Assembly: GCA_003157015.1 (NCBI GenBank)
Contig: PMIJ01000028.1
Coordinates: forward strand, 23,242-87,241
Direction: 5' to 3'
DNA from: Bacteroidales bacterium
Lineage (GTDB): Bacteria; Bacteroidota; Bacteroidia; Bacteroidales; VadinHA17
DNA length: 64,000 nucleotides
The notes under the pieces were generated by a model. It worked only from the letters and a program-made list of their open reading frames with translations, searched no databases and was not told where the DNA came from. The translations under genes and the position numbers were made by a program. This document shows, piece by piece, positions 59,631 to 64,000 of the stretch. Every line of letters begins with the position of its first letter. Position 1 is the first letter of the stretch.

Positions 59631-60632
59631 TTAGAATTCCGGGCATGGAATAGCCCTGATTCGCTTTTTAAGCTGCCCTATCGAGAGGTTATTGAATTCA
59701 TAAACAAGTGAAATCTCATGGGCACCTCCGGTTGAACCTATCAGGCTCGATATCGTAAAGTCGTAGCTATATCCGATATGAAGTTGTTTGGTTTTAATTC
59801 CAACCAGGCCAATGATTGCATCCCCGACCTGAGATGTTACCAGTGGTATTCCCCTATACCAAATTCCGAATATAATCGGATCTTTATAATAGTATAACCC
59901 AAGATCAGACTGGTAGAATTTACCCTGTTTCTGAAAGTTAATAGCTACCGATAAAATATCCTGTGATTTTTGACGTAACCGTGTCTGTTTCAAAATCTGC
60001 GTGCCACCATAAAAATTAATTTTTACCGGAACTGTTGCATCATTACCATAAAATGATGTTTTCGGAGCGAGGAGGTGATCGAGGGTAAATCCTCCCCAGG
60101 TTCTTGAATTATACACCAGGGCGGAAGTTGCAAAATCCACATCGGCCACATTTTTAAAAGGAGGAGGTGTGATTGAGGGTGATGTTCCGCTTCCTGTTAT
60201 CTGACTGTTAAAGACTAATTTTCCTATATCAAGTCCTTCATAATAGAATTTGAAGTCAACTCCTGGTCTTATATGCCACTCCTTATTAATGTTAAAATCG
60301 TAGGAATAAAGAAGACCTATATTAGTGGTACTCAGGTTTCCTGACCCTGCAACATCATAGGTTGCCAGTACACCTATTCCCGAATTAAAGTTAGTCAGAG
60401 CTTTATCGAATGAGATGCTGTAAGTATTAAATACTCCGGGTACCGAAGGCCATTGATCCCTGTAGTTCAGAGCAAACCTGTATTCGTTGGTTGCACCTGT
60501 GAATGAAGGTGAAAGATATAATGCGTTGGCATAAAACTGGGAGAATGTAGGATCCTGACCAAAACTATCCGTTAAAATGATGAATGACAGTGCAATTAAA
60601 TATATAATCCGCTTCACCAAGATCGATCCCAT
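59631..60632 (-). CDS. PorP/SprF family type IX secretion membrane protein
   Basis: It runs from the ATG at 60632 (a TTG at 60659 is in frame), 333 residues. Signal peptide (IIYLIALSFIILTDSFGQ), then the family start DPTFSQFYANALYLSPSFTGA and NYRDQWPSVPGVFNTYSISFDKAL, followed by outer-membrane beta strands. These proteins partner with T9SS substrates carrying a gliding-type C-terminal domain, helping to attach or export them. The neighbouring CHU_C protein is a likely partner. Confidence 0.9.
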   Translation of the reverse strand: MGSILVKRIIYLIALSFIILTDSFGQDPTFSQFYANALYLSPSFTGATNEYRFALNYRDQWPSVPGVFNTYSISFDKALTNFNSGIGVLATYDVAGSGNLSTTNIGLLYSYDFNINKEWHIRPGVDFKFYYEGLDIGKLVFNSQITGSGTSPSITPPPFKNVADVDFATSALVYNSRTWGGFTLDHLLAPKTSFYGNDATVPVKINFYGGTQILKQTRLRQKSQDILSVAINFQKQGKFYQSDLGLYYYKDPIIFGIWYRGIPLVTSQVGDAIIGLVGIKTKQLHIGYSYDFTISSLIGSTGGAHEISLVYEFNNLSIGQLKKRIRAIPCPEF

Positions 60633-60812
60633 TAGGTTTATATTGACGAAAATAGTCAAATGAATTCAAAATCTAACATGATTTAACGAATTTTATATCT
60701 AAAAGATTCGTCTTCCCTTAAATATTTTAATAAAAGGGAAAATATTTAGACGAATAAATGGTATTATTGGATAAAGAATCAGAAATGTTTAAACCATCCC
60801 GGATCGGGATTT

Positions 60813-62144
60813 TCATTCTTTAAGGAGAGTCACATCGCCCATTTTCGTGAAAGGTTCCCCGTTTCTGAATTTAACCCGTACTTTCCATATATAAACACCT
60901 GGTTCACAAAGCTGTCCGTTATTATATCCATCCCAGCCTATATTAATGTCATTTGATTCAAATATCTGGATCCCCAATTTGCTGAAAATTTTTAACTGAT
61001 AATCAGATACCCCTGAATATGATGGATGGAATACCTGTGCAGCCTCGTCACTTTTCGATGAATAAAAGCCACCTGTAGGACCTTGAGTATTTGGTATGAA
61101 GGCATTAGGAAAATTTATAAAATATTGTGAGCCCGAAAGTGCATTAAAAAGAGTTACGGAATCTGAACAGCCAAATTCGGAATATGCAACAAGCCTGACA
61201 TTGTAATTACCGAATTTGGAATATCTGTGACCCGGCTCAAAGACTTCAGAAGCAGAACCATCTCCAAAATCCCATCTGAATTGTACTGCATTTATTGAAT
61301 AATTCAGAAAATGCATCTCATAATTCGTCGCAACATCATTTTCAGTGGCAATTTCAAAACGTGCCTGTGGCTTTGGATACACAGTGACTAAAGAGGAGGA
61401 GGATGCAAATTTCTGTCCATTCCTGAATACATCCAAAAAAACTTTATACTCGCCTTCAATATCAAAGATCCATTCAGGATTTTTCTCGTTTGAAAAACCG
61501 CCATCGCCAAAGGTCCATCTGCAGGAATCATACGATGTTGATTTATTATTAAAATGCACTTTAAGAGGAGCGCAACCAACAGAATCGTGAGACTCAATTA
61601 AAAATTCTTCAGGTCTATAACCACTCTGTAGCTTTTTCTTATCCGGTATAGCTTCAATGAATAAGTCATTTTTTGAAAGTGAGCTATTGATTTCTGCAGG
61701 AGGAATTGCATTTTGCTGTTTTACATCTGCCTGGGAAAACTCAGATTGAGTCTTTTCCGGGTTTTGCGAAACCTTATAGCTGCTTATTGAGTTTTTATGG
61801 AATATATTTGAAATAACAGGTTCTTTCCTGAGAGGTTGTACCACGGGGACTTCAATATAAATGATTGAATCGGTTTTGTTTAATGTTGCAGGTTTACTTG
61901 ACTTATTCTGCCCGGCAGAGTTATGCGATCCTGAAAAAAGCAAAACAGAAGCTGTAATTCCTGTAATAATAATTCCACCCAGGTAATATATATTTATCCT
62001 GGCAGGATTAAACCGCATGAATTCTTTTCTGGCAACCCGGCGCATAAGTACCGATTTTACAGTTGCATCAGGAATTATTTCAGCATATTCCAGGCTTTTC
62101 CTGAATAAGTCTCTAACGCTAATATTTTGCTCTTTTGCTTTCAA
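60813..62144 (-). CDS. Membrane-anchored PKD/CHU_C protein next to an ECF sigma factor
   Basis: It has 443 residues. The N-terminal 55 residues are cytoplasmic and helical (SVRDLFRKSLEYAEIIPDATVKSVLMRRVARKEFM), then one membrane helix (about 52-70, YYLGGIIITGITASVLLF). A low-complexity spacer and two PKD domains follow (WTFGDGGFSNEKNPEWIF and RWDFGDGSASEVFEPGHRYS). The end is a gliding-motility-associated CHU_C domain (FPNAFIPNTQGPTGGFYS...QIFESNDINIGWDGYNNGQLCEPGVYIWKVR). It lies 29 bases after an ECF sigma gene, so it may act as anti-sigma-like sensor: cytoplasmic helical part, extracytoplasmic sensing. That function is inferred from layout; no anti-sigma zinc motif is seen. Confidence 0.75.
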   Translation of the reverse strand: MKAKEQNISVRDLFRKSLEYAEIIPDATVKSVLMRRVARKEFMRFNPARINIYYLGGIIITGITASVLLFSGSHNSAGQNKSSKPATLNKTDSIIYIEVPVVQPLRKEPVISNIFHKNSISSYKVSQNPEKTQSEFSQADVKQQNAIPPAEINSSLSKNDLFIEAIPDKKKLQSGYRPEEFLIESHDSVGCAPLKVHFNNKSTSYDSCRWTFGDGGFSNEKNPEWIFDIEGEYKVFLDVFRNGQKFASSSSLVTVYPKPQARFEIATENDVATNYEMHFLNYSINAVQFRWDFGDGSASEVFEPGHRYSKFGNYNVRLVAYSEFGCSDSVTLFNALSGSQYFINFPNAFIPNTQGPTGGFYSSKSDEAAQVFHPSYSGVSDYQLKIFSKLGIQIFESNDINIGWDGYNNGQLCEPGVYIWKVRVKFRNGEPFTKMGDVTLLKE

Positions 62145-62173
62145 TTCACTTTGACTATATTCTTCACTATTTT

Positions 62174-62737
62174 TCAGTCATTTTCTGAATAACTGCTTTT
62201 CAATTTTCCAAGTTTCTCCAGTTTGTCTCTTATTACAGATTTAGCCCTGCTATACTGCGACTTGGATGTATTTGTATCTATGCCCAGCATCTCAGCTATT
62301 TCTTTATGTTTATATCCTTCCACAGCATAGAGGTTGAAAACCATTCTGTAACCGGTCGGCAATTCATTCAGGACTTTGTATAATTCATCCGAGGTAAAAA
62401 AATCCTCTTCAAAACTTGTTACGCCCGTTTCAACCGATACATACTCCTCAATCTCAATATGATACCTGTATTTAAGGTTTTTATGGTAATGAGTTATTGA
62501 AGTATTTACGGCTATCTTTCTCAACCAGCCTATGAAAGAACCTGATCCTGTATAATCTTTTATATTAAAAAATATCTTTAAAAAACTATCCTGTAAAATA
62601 TCTTCGGCCTCAGCTTTATCAGTCGCATATCTCAGGCATACTCCAAGCAGAAGACGCGAATACTTATCGTAAAGTATCTGTTGCGCTTTTCTATCATGCC
62701 TGGCACACAACTCTATTATTTGCCGGTCACTCATCAT
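62174..62737 (-). CDS. ECF sigma factor
   Basis: It has 187 residues. Region 2 is AEDILQDSFLKIFFNIKDYTGSGSFIGWLRKIAVNTSITHY (residues about 44-84). Region 4 has the helix-turn-helix GYKHKEIAEMLGIDTNTSKSQYSRAKSVIRDKLEK (about 140-175). Group IV (extracytoplasmic function) RNA polymerase sigma factor. It is first of a unit with the PKD/CHU_C protein and, 150 bases further, PorP/SprF, suggesting control of surface or T9SS genes as by SigP of Porphyromonas; that parallel is inference. Confidence 0.92.
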   Translation of the reverse strand: MMSDRQIIELCARHDRKAQQILYDKYSRLLLGVCLRYATDKAEAEDILQDSFLKIFFNIKDYTGSGSFIGWLRKIAVNTSITHYHKNLKYRYHIEIEEYVSVETGVTSFEEDFFTSDELYKVLNELPTGYRMVFNLYAVEGYKHKEIAEMLGIDTNTSKSQYSRAKSVIRDKLEKLGKLKSSYSEND

Positions 62738-62812
62738 AAACTGAGGACAATACTAAGACTTTTCAAAAAAATAAAAGGTTGCATTAGTTAAAAAAGTATA
62801 TTCAAATTAACT

Positions 62813-62855
62813 GATTTCATGTTTTTTTCATGTTTCATGAATGACAAAGGTCATT
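62813..62855. promoter_or_regulatory. Possible operator: TTCATG repeats and a palindrome
   Basis: TTTCATG occurs three times in about 27 bases (62816-62840), followed at once by AATGACAAAGGTCATT (62840-62855), a six-base perfect inverted repeat around AAAG. It lies in the 203-base gap between the divergent ECF sigma and proline dehydrogenase genes, where a regulator might bind. Confidence 0.35.
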
Positions 62856-62940
62856 AAAATATTATTTGATATCTGTTTTATTAGCATTTTAAAACATATA
62901 TAAAAAGAAAGATAATTTAATTCGGATATAAATTAAAATT

Positions 62941-63852
62941 ATGTTCAACAAATTTGTAGCGGCAATACTGCCATATTTCCCGAAGAAATTCATCTGGATA
63001 TTTTCAAGATCATATATATCGGGTGAAAATATCGATGATGCAATGCGTGTATCTAAAGACCTGAACAGCAAAAACATAAAAGTTACGCTCGATGTTCTGG
63101 GGGAATTCATTAAAACTCTCGACGAAGCTGAGTCGAATAAAAAAGAGTATCTTAATCTTATTGATATATCCTACAAGAACAATATTAACGGCAATTTCTC
63201 ACTTAAACCGACCAGTTTTGGTTTATTACTCGACAAAGAGATTTGTTATAACCATATCCGGGAAATTGTTGAGAAAGCAGCATCTGTCAGGGGATTCATT
63301 AGAATTGATATGGAGGATTCTCCCTGCACAGATGATGAGATTGTTTTGTTCCGGAGGCTGAAGTCTGAATTTCCGGCGAACGTTGGTCTTGTAGTACAGG
63401 CGTATCTAAGAAGAACATTGAAGGACGTTGAACAAATGGCAGATCTTAACAGTCAGTCAGCTCCCTTAAATTTCAGACTTTGCAAAGGAATTTATGTTGA
63501 ATCTGAATCTATCGCATTTAAAAAATATGAGGAGATAAACAGTCATTACCTCGAAGACCTTGAATTCATGTTCAGAAATAAGATCTATGCAGGAATAGCC
63601 ACACATGACAAAACTCTTGTTGAAAGCTCGTATAATCTGATTAGAAATTATAACGTACCGAGAGATATGTACGAATTTCAGATGCTATACGGGGTTACAC
63701 CAAAACTACGTGAAAGCATTGTAAATGAAGGACATAATATGAGAGTTTACGTCCCATTCGGAAAACAGTGGTTCGGTTATTCAACTCGTCGCCTTAAAGA
63801 AAACCCAAAGATGGCTAGTCATATCATAAAAGCTTTATTCTATAAAGGATAA
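62941..63852 (+). CDS. putA: Proline dehydrogenase
   Basis: It has 303 residues, the monofunctional (PrODH) form. Oxidises proline to pyrroline-5-carboxylate with FAD, passing electrons to the membrane. The barrel motifs are VTLDVLGEFIKTLDEA, LKPTSFGLLL, RGFIRIDMEDSPCTD, VGLVVQAYLRRTLKDVE, FRLCKGIYVES, AGIATHDKTLVE and the proline-binding tail RVYVPFGKQWFGYSTRRLKENP. No P5C dehydrogenase is fused or visible. It probably continues beyond its gene only into a repeat. Confidence 0.95.
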   Translation: MFNKFVAAILPYFPKKFIWIFSRSYISGENIDDAMRVSKDLNSKNIKVTLDVLGEFIKTLDEAESNKKEYLNLIDISYKNNINGNFSLKPTSFGLLLDKEICYNHIREIVEKAASVRGFIRIDMEDSPCTDDEIVLFRRLKSEFPANVGLVVQAYLRRTLKDVEQMADLNSQSAPLNFRLCKGIYVESESIAFKKYEEINSHYLEDLEFMFRNKIYAGIATHDKTLVESSYNLIRNYNVPRDMYEFQMLYGVTPKLRESIVNEGHNMRVYVPFGKQWFGYSTRRLKENPKMASHIIKALFYKG

Positions 63853-63926
63853 TATAGACACATAGTATGAGGCATTCAATAAACCCTGTTTCAACTATTC
63901 TTCGTAACTCATCTTCTCCATTTATT

Positions 63927-64000
63927 TCACCCCTAAATCCCACAGGGGGGACTTTTATCTTTGTTAAGAAGTCAAATAAGGGATTTTCAGAAGTAGGGTT
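63927..64000. repeat. Intergenic repeat, C-run/G-run family, cut by window edge (copy B6)
   Basis: CACCCCTAAATCCCACAGGGGGGACTTTT is nearly the left half of copy B4, followed by AAGAAGTCAAATAAGGGATTTT. The right half may lie beyond the window. It follows proline dehydrogenase. Confidence 0.6.

Overview
The window looks like chromosome of an AT-rich, Gram-negative Bacteroidota, most likely an anaerobic member of Bacteroidales. The evidence is a DUF5103 type IX secretion plug protein, a PorP/SprF protein, a CHU_C gliding-type domain, TAnnTTTG promoter elements with almost no Shine-Dalgarno use, a fused alpha/beta 2-oxoacid dehydrogenase E1, and the pheA-aminotransferase-tyrA-(DAHP synthase/chorismate mutase) gene order. 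I found no rRNA, tRNA, CRISPR array, prophage or transposase gene. The assignment is inference from gene content.

Layout. 1-7.5 kb: aromatic amino acid biosynthesis. A Phe/Tyr-rich leader peptide and terminator precede pheA, a PLP aminotransferase, tyrA, a DAHP synthase/chorismate mutase fusion and aroA. A Trp leader peptide and terminator precede a stand-alone trpB2. 7.6-23 kb: a pectin/rhamnose-oriented carbohydrate region (NIPSNAP and PmoA-like proteins, Tat-exported Gfo/Idh/MocA oxidoreductase, GH105, GH43, GH106-like, DUF5009, a serine hydrolase, a ThuA/DUF4350-like protein) and a FadL-type porin. There is no SusC/SusD pair. 24-32.6 kb: phosphate starvation module, with phoU-phoB-phoR facing a porin-pstSCAB operon and shared TGTAACA motifs in the two outer promoters. 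32.6-47 kb: mixed housekeeping genes (two Nudix enzymes, selD-yedF, AMP nucleosidase, DNA polymerase III delta, YqgE, an HPr-kinase-like P-loop protein, the E1 fusion, ApbE, the T9SS plug). 47-57 kb: a tungsten/molybdenum island (wtpABC transporter, moeA, moaA, moaC, mog, an aldehyde:ferredoxin oxidoreductase, a short ThiF-like adenylyltransferase and a MoaD/ThiS-like carrier). 57-64 kb: DivIC, a glycosyltransferase, OmpH, then an ECF sigma factor, a membrane-anchored PKD/CHU_C protein and a PorP/SprF protein, and proline dehydrogenase.

The most rewarding signals are between genes. Both aromatic transcription units start with a ribosome-mediated attenuator that can be read directly: leader peptide, mutually exclusive stems and intrinsic terminator. 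At least two families of palindromic intergenic repeats (a CACAGAG/CACAAAG family and a CCCCTAAATCCC/GGGGGA family) recur throughout, often between convergent genes, and in one place one family sits inside the other.

In the 47-57 kb island, tungstate/molybdate uptake, pterin synthesis, metal insertion, a dedicated sulfur carrier with its activating enzyme and the tungstoenzyme itself lie within 10 kb. The selD-yedF pair 12 kb away may also bear on molybdo-enzyme chemistry. All family assignments come from reading motifs by eye; no database search was run.
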